64,000 bases of DNA, taken from Dromiciops gliroides (Eukaryota > Chordata > Mammalia > Microbiotheria > Microbiotheriidae). The DNA lies in assembly GCF_019393635.1 (NCBI RefSeq), contig NC_057866.1, forward strand, positions 3,126,223 to 3,190,222, read 5' to 3'. Shown one piece after another: positions 22,958-34,096 of the stretch. Numbering within the stretch: the first letter of the stretch is position 1; every line of letters begins with the position of its first letter. Position numbers and translations under genes: made by a program. Under the pieces are notes generated by a model. It had not been told where the DNA came from. It made no database searches and saw only the letters and a list, made by a program, of their open reading frames with translations.

Positions 22958-25344
22958 TAGTCTGTTTTCTCAGCTATTAAAGCAGGTGACAATACTCGCC
23001 TCACCCTTGAGCTGGGGCTTCCTAGAATAAGGGTGGTGCTCTCCATTGCCCTCGGGACAGTTGCAGCTGCTTGTCTTGTGCCCACATTCATGCCCTGGGA
23101 AGAAGGGTGTCGGTTTCTACCCCCAGGCCATGCCCCTTGTGGGAGAGGAAGGGTCTCTAGTGTGTTGGCTCTCTAAGACCAAAGCTCCATGATTGTGTCT
23201 GTAGCCCAGCTTTTAGCAGTTTCCTCAATGGCATCCATCAGTTAGTTGCAGCCTCAGAAGCACCAGGGCCACCTCTCTTTGCTATTACTTTTTTTGTGTG
23301 AGGCAATTGGGGTTAAGTGACCTGCCCAGGATCACACAGCTAGTAAGTGTCAAGTGTCTGAGGCAGGATTTGAACTCAAGTCCTCCTGACTCCAGGGCCG
23401 GTGCTCTATCCACTGCGCCACCTATCTGCCCCTGCTATTACTTTTGACCTGGCTTGGGATTGCCCCCCTTGTAGAGAACTCAACAAGGCAGCTCCCTATA
23501 TCATGTCATTGCCCATGACTTGCAACCTTCCTGTAATCCTTGGAATAGTGCAGAAAACTGCTCAGACAGTTCAGAGCAGGCATTCAGAAACCTGGCTCAG
23601 GATTGCCCTGGCTCTCTTCAGCAGGCTCTTCCTTCTTCATGCTCCTTCCAACACACCAAAGCATGACTTCATCCACATGGAAGGGCTTCCTCCCCTGGGC
23701 TTGTCAGCTTCCCTGGAGCCTTGTATTTTAGGATTATTTTGTCTTCTTGGGGATCGGGGCACCCCAGGGGGACGCTCTGCCAGGATGGTCTAAGCCCCAT
23801 TCAAAAGTAGAACATCTCATTTTTGGTGGGTGGAAATCACAAGGTCTGAGGTGTCTCCAGCTCTGCCCACTGGATCCTGGCCTAAGTTCAAGCGCTGACG
23901 GCTGGTCCATGCTCCCAAAAGGTCTCTGCACATCACAGTATAAGCTGAGTGTCTCTAAGGCAGGTCCAAAGGTGCTCGATTTATTTACCTGGGATTTCTT
24001 GACCTGGATCAGAAGCTTTGACAAAATAATCAAGCAAAACCAGAACTCTCTCCCAAAGTTGTAACTGGAGAATTTGGAGCAGAGACCTGGCCCTGTCTAC
24101 TCTGTTTCTCTAGGTGTGTGCATGTTTGCAGAGGCAGAGGATCCAAGTGGGAAGAGCTTGCAGGGGGAGACAGCCAGTGACAGGAGCAGTGGCTAAGATG
24201 CCCAGCCTAGGAGGGAGCCAGGTTTCAGACAGAAGAGCCCATGCATTAAGACGTTGGGTTGAAAAGATAAACCAAGATGGAAAATTTTGATGGTGACACT
24301 GGTCAAGAATTGTTGTCCTTTTGGTTTTGTCTCTCCAGATACAGAGATATACAGATCCTGCCATCCAACTGCTGGCTATGAGGTGGAGAGAAAGAGCCTA
24401 TTGCCACTGCTTGTGGAGACTCCTTTCCTATCTCAGTGAAACCCTGCATGACCAAAAGGTGGTTCTGTGGCTCTGCCCGGTACTTTCATCCCCTTTCCCA
24501 TTTCTTCCATCAATATTATACTCATTAATTCGCTTCTATTGTGGTACCTTCTTGCAAACCCTACAAACCTTTGCCCTCTCCCGCTCACCCCAGCCCTCTA
24601 TCCCACAGAAGTAGTTCACATACAGAACACTCAAAAGAGGCTCTGGACTGCTAGAGAAGGGACAAATGAAGGCCCCGAGGAAGAGCAGCAAAACCCCACC
24701 TAAGGCCTTCTGGGATACCGAACTTAGAACGTCAAAGGTTGGCCCAGGAATTCCCCCTGCCACCACCAATGGCCAGCCCCAAATCCACAGAACTGCCTGG
24801 CAGCAGTTTGTCCTTTGCTAGGCTCCCTGGCAGCAGGTTCAGCCCAGGTTGAACCCCAATGTGGCTCTGCTGCTGGACATCATTGTCCTCAGTAAAGTAA
24901 GCCATCATGAGTCATGAAAAATGCAGGACGCTACTCTGATCTACCTGGCACGTAGAGGCTCTTGGGAAGCTCAAGCCAGGCTCCCACAACCCAGACTCCA
25001 AGGGGCCCACACATTCCCCATTCTACCCTCCAGGACCCACTTCAGAACCAGAGGTTCTACCCAACACCTCCATCCTCCCTGTGCCCTCTGCCCCTCCCCA
25101 GAAGGCCCTCTTCCCAATGTCCAGTGCATCCATGCTGCAAGGCTCCCTGGATATCCACATCCCAAGGCATCTGTCCCTCCAGAGTCCCTGAAAATGGCAC
25201 CAGAGCAGGTGCTGCCCCATGGATTATGCACTGACAACTGAAGGACTGAGAGGCAAGAGACCTGCTTTTTCATCAGCTCCTTGGGGAGGGGGTGGGGTGG
25301 GGCAAAGCTTCTGAGCCCTGGTCCTGGTTGTGCCATGTACTACT
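22958..25344. other. No gene recognised apart from one SINE
   Basis: Unique-looking sequence with the SINE at 23,293. Open frames here lack family signatures. No splice-framed exon was recognised. Confidence 0.45.
23293..23432 (-). mobile_element. SINE with about 13-base target duplication
   Basis: Reverse-oriented copy starting GTGTGAGGCAATTGGGG and ending CACCTATCTGCCCC. TGCTATTACTTTT is found at 23280-23292 and 23433-23445. Confidence 0.93.
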
Positions 25345-25740
25345 GGCCTTTGAGAATGTCACTGAATCTTCCTGAGTCCCAATTTCCTCTTCTGGGAAAT
25401 GAGGGTCTTGGGCAGGATGGTCTCTGAAGTCTCTTCCAGCCCCAGATCTAGGGGCCTGGGCCCTCTCTGTTCTTGGAAAGATGGGCACGTTTGCCCACCC
25501 CCATCCATGTAGAGGGAAAAGTTCATGGCCCAATTGCCAGCTAAGTGGAAAGAGCCCTGACTTTTGCAGCAGCATGCTCAGGGCATGAGGGGAGACAAGG
25601 ACAAGCTTCACACCCTCAGTTTTCTCATCCATAGAAAGGGCTGATACTAATATTTGGACTAGCCACCTCATGGGATGTTTGAGACAAGTACTCTGTAAAC
25701 CTTGAAACATGAGAAATGTGAGAGCTATTGCTATATTATC
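25345..25740 (+). mobile_element. MIR-type fragments (two)
   Basis: First piece 25,345-25,450: CCCAATTTCCTCTTCTGGG and GGATGGTCTCTGAAGTCTC. Second piece 25,600-25,740: CCCTCAGTTTTCTCATCC, TGATACTAATATTTGG, GTACTCTGTAAACCTTG, ending in CTATTGCTATATTATC, into which the (GAAA)n-SINE unit inserted. Confidence 0.6.
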
Positions 25741-25755
25741 AGCCTCATCAATAGC

Positions 25756-25757
25756 GA

Positions 25758-25823
<66 letters not shown>
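25756..25823 (+). repeat. (GAAA)17 microsatellite
   Basis: Seventeen uninterrupted GAAA units, directly 5' of a SINE and inside the same target duplication. Confidence 0.97.
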
Positions 25824-25824
<1 letters not shown>

Positions 25825-25975
25825 GCACAGCTAGGTGGCACAGTGGATAGAGCACCGGCCCTGGAGTTAGGAGTACCTGAGTTCAAATCCAGCCTCAGAC
25901 ACTTAACACTAGCTGTGTGACCCTGAGCAAGTCACTTAATCCCAATTGACTCACCAAAAAACCCCAAAAAACAAA
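25824..25975 (+). mobile_element. SINE preceded by (GAAA)n inside the same target duplication
   Basis: SINE body GGCACAGCTAGGTGGCACAG to an ACCCCAAAAAACAAAC tail. The flanks ATTATCAGCCTCAT (25735-25748) and ATTATTAGCCTCAT (25977-25990) enclose both the SINE and the GAAA array at its 5' side. Confidence 0.92.
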
Positions 25976-26384
25976 CATTATTAGCCTCATAATCTAGGTA
26001 AAAGTGACCCTGGACCACAAGATGGGCTGTGCTGGATGTCAAGGGCCTGGGGTTCGAATCCTGCTATTGGCACTTTCCTCACTAGGAAAATGGTCTTGGC
26101 ATCTTTACCAACCTCCTTTGAAGAGGGGATGCTGCAGTTTGTAGAAATGAAGGCTTCTACTCTTGGCGTGGACAAGAGGAAGGAGGAAAGGAGGAAGGGA
26201 GAAGGTGAAAAAAGTTCATCTGGATCTCCTCCAGGTCCTCACAATCTCTAATTGCAAATCCTGAAATGGACCAACCTCATCTTCCAAACAGCACACTCCA
26301 ATTTGTGAATGTTGGTTCTTTTTAAACCAGAATGACTTTTCTTCTTTAAAAAAATGAACAATCATTTTTCAATCTTTCATTTAC

Positions 26385-26470
26385 ATCAGAGTTATCGACT
26401 TAGAAAGGGGACCATCTAGTCCAGCCTCTTCATTTTACAGATGGGGAAACAAGTCAGAGAGAGAGGCCAA
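26385..26470 (-). mobile_element. MIR3-type fragment
   Basis: GACCATCTAGTCCAGCCTC and CATTTTACAGATGGGGAAAC. Confidence 0.5.
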
Positions 26471-26635
26471 GGGATAGGTTGTTTTCTTCAATGTTAACAA
26501 GAAAAAATGTGAAGGGCTCTGGCCTGGTGGCCGCATGTCCCACTGCTCCCCACAGGACACCAAGAGAAATTGCTGATCTCCCTTCAATAGAAGGCTGATT
26601 TCTGGAGGACCGACTGGGACTGTTTTGGCTTTTGC

Positions 26636-26740
26636 ACCTGGCATAGTGCCTGATGATATTAAGAAAGTGCTTAATAAATGTTGTTTGAACTTAATTGAAT
26701 TGAATTGTACTGAATTATGTGTAATTTAATTTAATTGTGC
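26636..26740 (+). mobile_element. L2 3'-end stub with (AATTG/AATTT) repeat
   Basis: GGCATAGTGCCTGATG and AAGTGCTTAATAAATGTTG mark an L2 end. AATTG-type units follow at 26,690-26,740. Confidence 0.55.
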
Positions 26741-27191
26741 TGAACTGCAGGCTCCCATCTCTTTGGGTAGTAAAGATTTAGAGCTTTCGTGACCGAGTCC
26801 CAGGGAGTCAGAAAATATGGAAGTATCTGGGATTGGCATTGTGAAAGCCGCCCCCTCAGAGAGGAAAATTCTACATGGGCCATTTTCTGGTCTTCTCGAG
26901 TAGACATCCTGCCCAGAACCTGAGCTCACTGATCTGCAAAGATTTGGAAGTCTCTAAGAACACCATTGGGACCCAACATGTCTCCCATCCACCCAGGCCA
27001 GGGAAGAACCTCTCCCCACCCCCACCTCCCACTGGAGCTTGACTTGCCAACCCTTGGTGGATGCTCTTTGCTCCTAGCTTCCGATAAATACCCTTTTGGG
27101 CAACGTGAAAGCTCTTACCTTGTTGGTATTGCTGTTTATCTATGCCCTCCCCATCCTTCTCATACAAACTAATATTTATATGGAATATATT

Positions 27192-27305
27192 CCATGATGG
27201 AGAAGGAAATGGCAAACCCCTCCAGTATCTTTGCCAAGAAAATCCCAAATGGGATCACAAAGAGTTGGACAAGATTGGAATGACTGAACAACAACAACAA
27301 ATACT
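27192..27305 (+). mobile_element. RTE/BovB-type 3' end (or RTE-dependent SINE tail)
   Basis: GATGGAGAAGGAAATGGCAA, CTCCAGTATCTTTGCCAAGA and CACAAAGAGTTGGACAAGA are the signature of RTE/BovB 3' ends, followed by an (AAC)n tail. It is a 3' stub of about 115 bases. It could belong either to an RTE LINE or to a SINE that uses its tail. Confidence 0.75.
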
Positions 27306-27899
27306 CTATGAACTGGCATTTCCGTGAACTTAATCCATTTCTTATTCTTTGGATATGTTGTGTGGGGGAAGGACCCCACATTTCCTTTGGTGTCTTTTAC
27401 CAGTTGGCCATCACTTCTCTGACCACCAATGAGTCCTGGGAGAATGCCATGGTGTTTGGAGGCCCCTGAGGTGGCCAGGTGGCCAGCCTCTTTGGGGCAT
27501 TCATTCTGTCTTTGTGAGAGCACGTGATCCTCAGTCTCTCGTGGCCACTTTCCAGAGGAAGAGCCAGCTTTCCCAAGAGCCTTTCTCCCTTCCAAGCTCA
27601 TCCTCATGGAAACTTTTAAAGGGCTTCCCCAGGGGCTTCCTTAAAAGCACTTCCTAATAGGAATTTCTTCACTCCCTCCTTTCTGATATTTTTTGTTTCT
27701 TGTTGGGGGGACAGGAATGTGATGAACTAGAAACCCTTTCCATTGGCTGGGAGCTGAGGGCTTCCCATCTGCATCCTGGGCGGTATCATAGGTAACCATG
27801 GTAACCTAATCTGTGTCATCCTCATAATCTGAGAACTCACATGCTTAATGAAGGATACCAAGAAGGTGGGAAAACTGGACCTAATGGGACTACGGCATC
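27306..27899. other. No gene recognised; contains an X-box motif
   Basis: Unique-looking sequence between the RTE stub and the full-length L1. The palindromic X-box at 27,792 is its only notable motif. Confidence 0.45.
27792..27805. promoter_or_regulatory. Palindromic RFX X-box motif
   Basis: GTAACC, a two-base spacer AT, then GGTAAC. This fits the X-box consensus (GTNRCC, short spacer, RGYAAC) on both strands. It lies just upstream of the full-length L1, outside any repeat I can identify. No gene start was recognised nearby, so the role is unknown. Confidence 0.35.
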
Positions 27900-28676
27900 A
27901 GAAGGGAGTCCTGGGGGGCAGAGCCAAGATGGTGGAGAGAAGCCAGGAAGTTGACTGAGCTTTCCCAAGTTTAATGTTGTTACATTAAATCAAGCCTCTA
28001 AATGGCTTCTGAAACTGCAGAATCTACAGAAGGACAGAGAGAGACACAATCTTCCAACGTGAGATAATTTAGAAGACTTCAGGAAAGGTTGGTCTCACTC
28101 GGGCAAAAGGGGAGCACAGTGCAGCCAGCACAGAGAGAGTCTGGGCAAGTCAGCAGGAAGCTCTTGGCCATAGCAGAGCAACTGAGGCCCCCCTGATCTT
28201 GGCTTAGCAAGCTGGTGGTGCAGCAGGCACACCAGCACCAGCAGAGAGGGCAGGCTGCCAGCTGGAGGGCCACCCACAGGTCAGGCACGACCAGGCCTGG
28301 CCATCCCAGCACCTGGAGGAAGCGCAGGGGGCAAGCTCAGATTGGTGAGAAATCCACAAGCTACAGAGGCTTCAGAGTAGAAAGCCAGTGACACAGCCCC
28401 TGTGCCCCAGCACAAGAATCTTGAAACAGTGACCCTTGTGCCCCAGGAGCAGACCTCAATTTAAAAAAAAAAAATAAGCTGTAATATGAATAAGAAACAG
28501 AAGAAGGTTCTTACCATTGAGAGTTTCTGTGTGGACAGGGAAGAACAAAACAGAAACTCAGATAAGGACAATACTCTTAAATCACCTACATGTGAAGCCT
28601 CAAAAGGGAAAGTGAATTCATCTCAAAAGGAAAAGGCCTTCTTGGAAGAGCTCAAAAAGGATTTAAAAAATCAATT

Positions 28677-28821
28677 GGGGGGCAGCTAGGTGGTGCAGTG
28701 GATAAAGCACTAGCCCTGGATTCGGGAGTACCTGAGTTCAAATCTGGCCTCAGACACTTGACACTTACTAGCTGTGGGGCCCTGGGCAAGTCACTTTACC
28801 CCAATTGCCCCCCCAAAAAAA
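28677..28821 (+). mobile_element. WSINE1/Mar-type SINE inserted in L1 ORF1
   Basis: tRNA-like head GGCAGCTAGGTGGTGCAGTGG, then the core ACTTACTAGCTGTGGGGCC and an A-rich tail. Flanks AATCAATTG and AACCAATTG look like a short target duplication. It splits the first coding part of the L1 ORF1 remnant. Confidence 0.9.
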
Positions 28822-28900
28822 ACCAATTGAGAGAGGTAAAAGAAAAAATGGGGAGAGAAATAAAAGCAACATAAGAAAATTATGAAAAAGAATCAGCACA

Positions 28901-29055
28901 GGCAGCTATGTGGCACAGTGGATAAAGCACCAGCCCTGGATTCAGGAGTACCTGAGTTCAAATCTGGCCTCTGACACTTAACACTTACTAGCTGTGGGGC
29001 CCTGGGCAAGTCACTTAATGCCTTAACCCTCATTGCCCCGTGCAAAATAAAAAAA
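28901..29055 (+). mobile_element. WSINE1/Mar-type SINE inserted in L1 ORF1
   Basis: Begins GGCAGCTATGTGGCACAGTGG and ends in an A-rich tail. It shares the variant GCTGTGGGGCCCTGGGC with the SINE 80 bases upstream, so both may come from one subfamily. The flanks AAGAATCAGCAC and AAGAGTCAACAG are an imperfect target duplication. Confidence 0.9.
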
Positions 29056-29999
29056 AAGAGTCAACAGCTTGGAAAAGGAAGCACATTTGGCCAAACGGAA
29101 AAGCAGGTGCAAAAGCTTATTGATGAAAACAATGCCTTAAAAATTCAAATTGGACAGATGAATGGTAATGACTCCATGAGACACCAGGAATCAGTCAAAC
29201 AGAATCAAAATAATGAAAAAAATAGAAGAAAATGTGAAATATCTCATTGGAAAGACAACTGACCTGGGAAATAGATCCAGGAGAGACAACTTGAGAATTA
29301 TTGGACTACCTGAAAGCCATGATCAGAAAAGAGTCTAGACACCATATTCCAGGAAATTATCAAGGAGAACTGTCCTGATATTATAGAATCAGAAGATAAA
29401 ATTGTCATTGAAAGAATCCACCAATCAGTTCCTGAAAGAGGCCCCAAAAGGAAAACTCCAAGGAATATTGTAACCAAATTCCAGAATTATCAAATGAAGG
29501 AGAAGCGGCCAAAAAGAAGTAATTTAAATATCATGGAACCACAGTCAGGATTGCACAGGACCTGGCAGCTTCAACATTAAAAGATCGCAAGGCTTGGAAT
29601 ATGATATTCTGGAAGGCAAAGGAGCTTGGATTGCAGCCAAGGTGGAACTATCCAGGAAAACTGATCATTCTTTTTCAGGGGAAAAGATGGACATTCAATG
29701 AAATAGGGGACTTTCAAGGTTTTCTGGCGAAAAGACCAGAACTGAATAGAAAATTCAATCTTAACATACAAGAGAAGTTTAAAAAGGTAAATGGGAAAAA
29801 AGTTATTCAATATGATTAAACTGTTTACATCCCTACATGGAAAGATAATACTTATAACCCTTGAGAATTGGATCTCTATTTGGACAGAAAGAGGGAGTAT
29901 ACATAGAGGGTATAAAGATAAATTGTCTTTGATGTGATGATATAAAGAAAATTAAGGTGTGAAAAAAAGGAGTTTATGGGGATAAGAGTAAAGGAGAGG

Positions 30000-30156
30000 G
30001 GCAGCTAGGTGGCACAGTAGATAGACCACCAGCCCTGGAATCAGGAGGACCTGAGTTCAAATCCGGCCTCAGACACTTAACACTTACTAGCTGTATGACC
30101 CTGAGCAAGTCACTTAACCCCAATTGCCTCACTAAAAAAAAAAAAAAAAGAGAGAG
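30000..30156 (+). mobile_element. SINE in the L1, with exact 15-base target duplication
   Basis: Full-length SINE with A-rich and AG tail. Flanked by AGAGTAAAGGAGAGG at 29985-29999 and again at 30157-30171, a perfect duplication. It lies between the L1 ORF1 and ORF2 remnants. Confidence 0.93.
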
Positions 30157-30194
30157 AGAGTAAAGGAGAGGTGGAATGGGGTTAATTACATCAT

Positions 30195-30352
30195 TTAAAA
30201 AAATTTTTTTGCATATGTGAGGCAATTGGGGTTAAGTGACTTGTCCAGGGTCATACAGCTAGTGAGTGTTAAGTGTCTGAGGCCAGATTTGAACTCAGGT
30301 CCTCCTGAATCCAAGGTCGGTGCTCTATCCACTGTGCCATCTAGCTGCCCCA
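30195..30352 (-). mobile_element. SINE in the L1, minus orientation, exact 16-base target duplication
   Basis: Reverse-oriented copy: T/A-rich tail, GAGGCAATTGGGGTTAAGTG, and the inverted head ending CTAGCTGCCCC. The flank GGGTTAATTACATCAT occurs at 30179-30194 and 30353-30368. It sits just right of another SINE in the opposite orientation. Confidence 0.93.
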
Positions 30353-31365
30353 GGGTTAATTACATCATATGAAGAGGTGCAAAAAACCTATTACAATAGA
30401 GGGAAAGAAGGGAGGGGTGAGCATTGTTTCCACCTTATTCTCATCAGACTTGGTTCAAAGAAGGAACAACATATACGGTCATTTGGATAAAGAAATTTAG
30501 ATTATTCTTTAGGGAAGTAAAAGAGTAAGGGGAAAGGGGGTTACTAATATAAGGGAGGGCAAAAGCATGGGAGAAAAGAGTAAAGAAAAGGGGGGATGAT
30601 AAAAGGAAGGGCAGATTGGGGGAGGCAGGAGTAAGAAGCAAACCATTGGTGAGGAGGAATAGGGTGAAAGAAGGGAGTAAAAAGTACAAAGGGGGTAAGT
30701 AGAATGGAGGGAAATAGACAGTAATAATAACTGTGAATGTGAATGGGATGAACTCTGCCATAAAATGGAAGTTAATAGCAGAGTGGATTAAAAACAGAGT
30801 CCTACAATATGCTGTTTACAAGAAACACATTTGAAGCAGAGAGATACACACAGAGTAAAGGTAAAAGTTTGGAGCAGAATATATTACGCTTCAGCTGAAG
30901 TCAAAAAAGCAGGGGTAGCAATCCTTATCTCAGACAAAGCAAAAGCAAAAATAGATCTAATTAAAAAAGATAAGGAAGGAAACTACATCTTGCTAAAAGG
31001 GACTATAGATAATGAAGTAATATCAATACTAAATATGTATGTGCCAAGTGGTATAGCATCCAAATTCTTAGAGGAGAAGTTAAATGAGTTACAAGAGGAA
31101 ATAGCAGAACTATACTAGTGGGGGATCTGAATCTTCCCCTCTCTGAACTAGATAAATCTAGCCACAAAATAAATAAGAAAGAAGTTAAAGAGGTGAATAG
31201 AATGTTAGAAAAGTTAGTTATCGTAGATGTCTGGAGAAAATGGAATGGGGTAGAAAGTAATATAGATTTTTCTCAGTGGTACATGGCACATATTCAAAAA
31301 TCAACCATGTATTAGGGCACAAAAACCTCATAGTCAAATGTAGAAAGGCAGAAATAGTAAATGCC

Positions 31366-31524
31366 AGGGCAACTAGGCGGCACAGTGGATAGAGCACCGG
31401 CCCTGGAGTCAGGAGTACCTGAGTTCTAATCCGGCCTCAGACACTTAACACTTACTAGCTGTGTGACTCTGGGCAAGTCACTTAACCCCAATTGCCTCAC
31501 TAAAGAAAGAAAGAAAGGAAGGAA

Positions 31525-31590
<66 letters not shown>

Positions 31591-31603
31591 GAGAAAGAAA
31601 GAA
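31366..31603 (+). mobile_element. SINE with long (GAAA)n tail in L1 ORF2, 16-base target duplication
   Basis: The SINE body runs to about 31,500 and is followed by about 100 bases of GAAA/GGAA repeats that replace the usual A tail. AGAAATAGTAAATGCC flanks the element at 31350-31365 and 31604-31619. The tail has expanded into a microsatellite since insertion. Confidence 0.93.
31501..31603 (+). repeat. (GAAA)n tail of a SINE
   Basis: About 100 bases of GAAA with a few GGAA units; the expanded 3' tail of the SINE at 31,366. Confidence 0.95.
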
Positions 31604-31965
31604 AGAAATAGTAAATGCCTCATTCTCAGATCATGATGCAATAAAAATTATATGTAATAAAGAGCCATGGAAAGGTAGACTGAAAATTCATTGGAAACTA
31701 AATAATTTCATCCTAAAGAATGCATGGGTCAAACAACAAATCATAGAAACAATCAATAACTTCATCCAAGAGAATGAGAATAATGAGACAACATACCAAT
31801 ATCTATGGGATGCAGCCAAAGTAGTGCTTAGGGGAAATTTTATATCTCTAAATGCTTACATCAATAAAAAAGAGAAATCAATGAATTGGCATGCAACTTA
31901 AAAAGCTGGAAAAAGAACAAATTAAAAATCCTGAATTAAATGCTAAATTATAAATACTGAAAATT

Positions 31966-32122
31966 GGGGCAGCTAGGTGGATAGAGCACCGGCCCTGGAT
32001 TCAGGAGGACCTGAGTTCAAATCCGACCTCAGATACTTGACACTTACTAGCTGTGTGACCCTGGGCAAGTCAATTAACCCCCATTGCCCTGCAAAACAAA
32101 CCAAAAATGAAAAAAAAAAAAA
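31966..32122 (+). mobile_element. SINE with small internal deletion in L1 ORF2
   Basis: The head reads AGCTAGGTGG directly followed by ATAGAGCACC, so about eight bases of the usual GCGCAGTGG segment are missing, probably by slippage between the two TGG copies. The tail is A-rich. It abuts the next SINE. Confidence 0.88.
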
Positions 32123-32128
32123 AGGTTT

Positions 32129-32273
32129 TGGGGCAGCTAGGTGGCGCAGTGGATAGAACACCAGCCCTGGATTCAGGAGTACCTGAGTTCAAATCCGGCC
32201 TCAGACACTTAACACTTACTAGCTGTGTGACCCTGGGCAAGTCACTTAACCCCAATTGCCCCACAAAAAAAAT
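32129..32273 (+). mobile_element. SINE directly behind another SINE in L1 ORF2
   Basis: Well-preserved full-length copy (GGGGCAGCTAGGTGGCGCAG to CCCCACAAAAAA). It begins a few bases after the A-rich tail of the preceding SINE, consistent with insertion into that tail. Confidence 0.9.
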
Positions 32274-34096
32274 GAAAGGGTGATTTTACCACCAATGAAA
32301 TGGAATTAAAGCAATAATTAGGAACTATTTTGCCCAACTTTATGCCAATTAATTTGACAATCTAAATGAAACGGATAAATATTTACAAAAACACAAATTT
32401 CCGAGCTTAACTGAAGAGGAAATTAAATCCTTAAATAAGCCCATATTAGAAAAAGAAATTGAACAAGTCACTAATGAACTCCCTAAGAAAAAATCTCCAG
32501 GGCCAGATGGGTTTACAAGTGAATTCTACCAAACATTTAAAGAACACTTATTTCCAATATTATACAAATTATTTGGAAAAATAGGTGAAGAAGGAGCTCT
32601 ACCTAATTCCTTTTATGACACAAATATGGTGTTGATACCTAAACCAGGCAGAACCAAAACAGAGAAAGAAAATTATAGACCAATTTCCCTAATGAATATT
32701 GATGCAAAAATCTTAAATAAGATATTAGCAAGAAGATTACAACAAGTGGTCACCAGGATAATACACAATGACCAGGTGGGATTTATACCAGGAATGCAGG
32801 GCTGGGTCAATATTAGGGAAACTATCAACATAATCAACCACATCAATAAAAAAAAGCTAACCAAAATAATATGATTATCTCAATAGATGCAGAGAAAGCT
32901 TTTGACAAAATACAGCACCCATTCCTAATAAAAACGCTAGAGAGCCTAGGAATAGTTGGAGCTTTCCTTAAAATAATAAGCAGTATCTACCTGAAACCAT
33001 CAGCAAGCATTATATGTAATGGAGATAAGTTAGAGGCCTTCCCAATAAGATCAGGGGTAAAACAGGGATGTCGATTATCACCTCTATTATTTAATATTGT
33101 ACTAGAAATGTTAGCTTTAGCAATAAGAGAATAAAAAGAAATTAAAGGAAATAGAATAGGCAAGGAGAAAACAAAACTATCACTCTTTGCAGATAATATG
33201 ATGGTATACTTAGAGAATCAACTAAAAAATTACTTGAAACAATTAACAACAACTTTAGCAAAGTTGCAGGATATAAAATAAATCCACATAAATCATCAGC
33301 ATTTCTATATGTGATCAACAAAGTCCAGCAGGGAGAGATAGAAAGAGAAATTCCACTTAAAGTAATAGTAGACAATATAAAATCCTTGAAAGTCTACTTG
33401 CCAAGACAAACCTGGGAACACTATGAACACAATTACAAAATACTTTTCACACAAACCAAATGAGATCTAAATAATTGGGAAAATATAAATTGTTCATGGA
33501 TAGGCTGAGCTAATATAATAAAAATGACAATTCTACCTAAATTAATTTACTTATTCAGTGCCATATCAATCAGACTACATAAAAATTATTTTATAAAGCT
33601 AGAAAAAATAATAACAAAATTCACCTGGAAAAACAAAAGGTCAGGAAGGTGGGCTAGCTGTACCAAATCTGAAGCTTTACTATAAAGTGGCAGTCATCAA
33701 AACTATTTGGTATTGGCTAAGAAATAGAGTGGAGGATCAATGGAATAGGTTAGACACAGTAGACACAGCAATAAATCACTTTAATAATGTACTGTTTGAT
33801 AAAGACTCCAGCTTCTGGGATAGGAACTCAGTATTTGACCAAAACTGCTGGGAAAACTGGAACATAGTATGGCAGAAACTAGGCATAGACCAACATCTTA
33901 CACTTATACTAAAATAAGGTCAAAATGGGTACATGATTTAGACATAAAAGGTGATATCATAGGTAAATTAGGAAAGGAAGGAATAGTTTACCTCTCAGAT
34001 CTTTGGAAAGGAGAACAGTTTATGACCAAACAAGAGATAGAGAATATTATGAAATATAAAATGGATTATTTTTATTACATTAAATTAAAATGATTT

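Larger units (their letters stand above)
25991..27191. other. No gene recognised
   Basis: Unique-looking sequence with a MIR3-type piece and an L2 stub, annotated separately. Confidence 0.45.
28486..29819 (+). pseudogene. L1 ORF1 remnant (RNA-binding protein), broken
   Basis: Opening frame 28486-28689 begins MNKKQKKVLTIESFC and is cut by a SINE. Further on, disrupted frames show L1 ORF1p-like pieces: a NLRI-IGLPES segment near 29,290-29,320 and IVIERIHQS near 29,400, which match the conserved RNA-recognition region of L1 ORF1 proteins (LRIIGIPE and IERAHR type). Two SINEs and several frameshifts interrupt it. The last piece (29601-29819) corresponds to the C-terminal domain. No intact product is possible. 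Confidence 0.7.
30722..34096 (+). pseudogene. L1 ORF2 remnant (endonuclease and reverse transcriptase), broken
   Basis: The region starts with VNVNGMNSAIKW, the L1 endonuclease opening. Frame 30831-31118 continues the endonuclease. The frame at 31118-31315 contains MGDLN, the GDFN-type motif. The reverse transcriptase part at 32626-33134 shows [32 protein letters not shown] and [15 protein letters not shown]. The catalytic FADD motif near 33,186 reads FADN, so an essential Asp is lost. Frames 33687-34093 carry the downstream portion (KTIWYWLRNR). Three SINEs and many frameshifts break it. Confidence 0.88.

Noticed and set aside
25756..31603. CRISPR-like repeat-spacer pattern
   Set aside because: The regular repeats are SINE tails and microsatellites without unique spacers, in vertebrate DNA.
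32129..32200. SINE heads as tRNA genes
   Set aside because: The tRNA-like head contains only promoter-like similarity and no cloverleaf that would make a functional tRNA.
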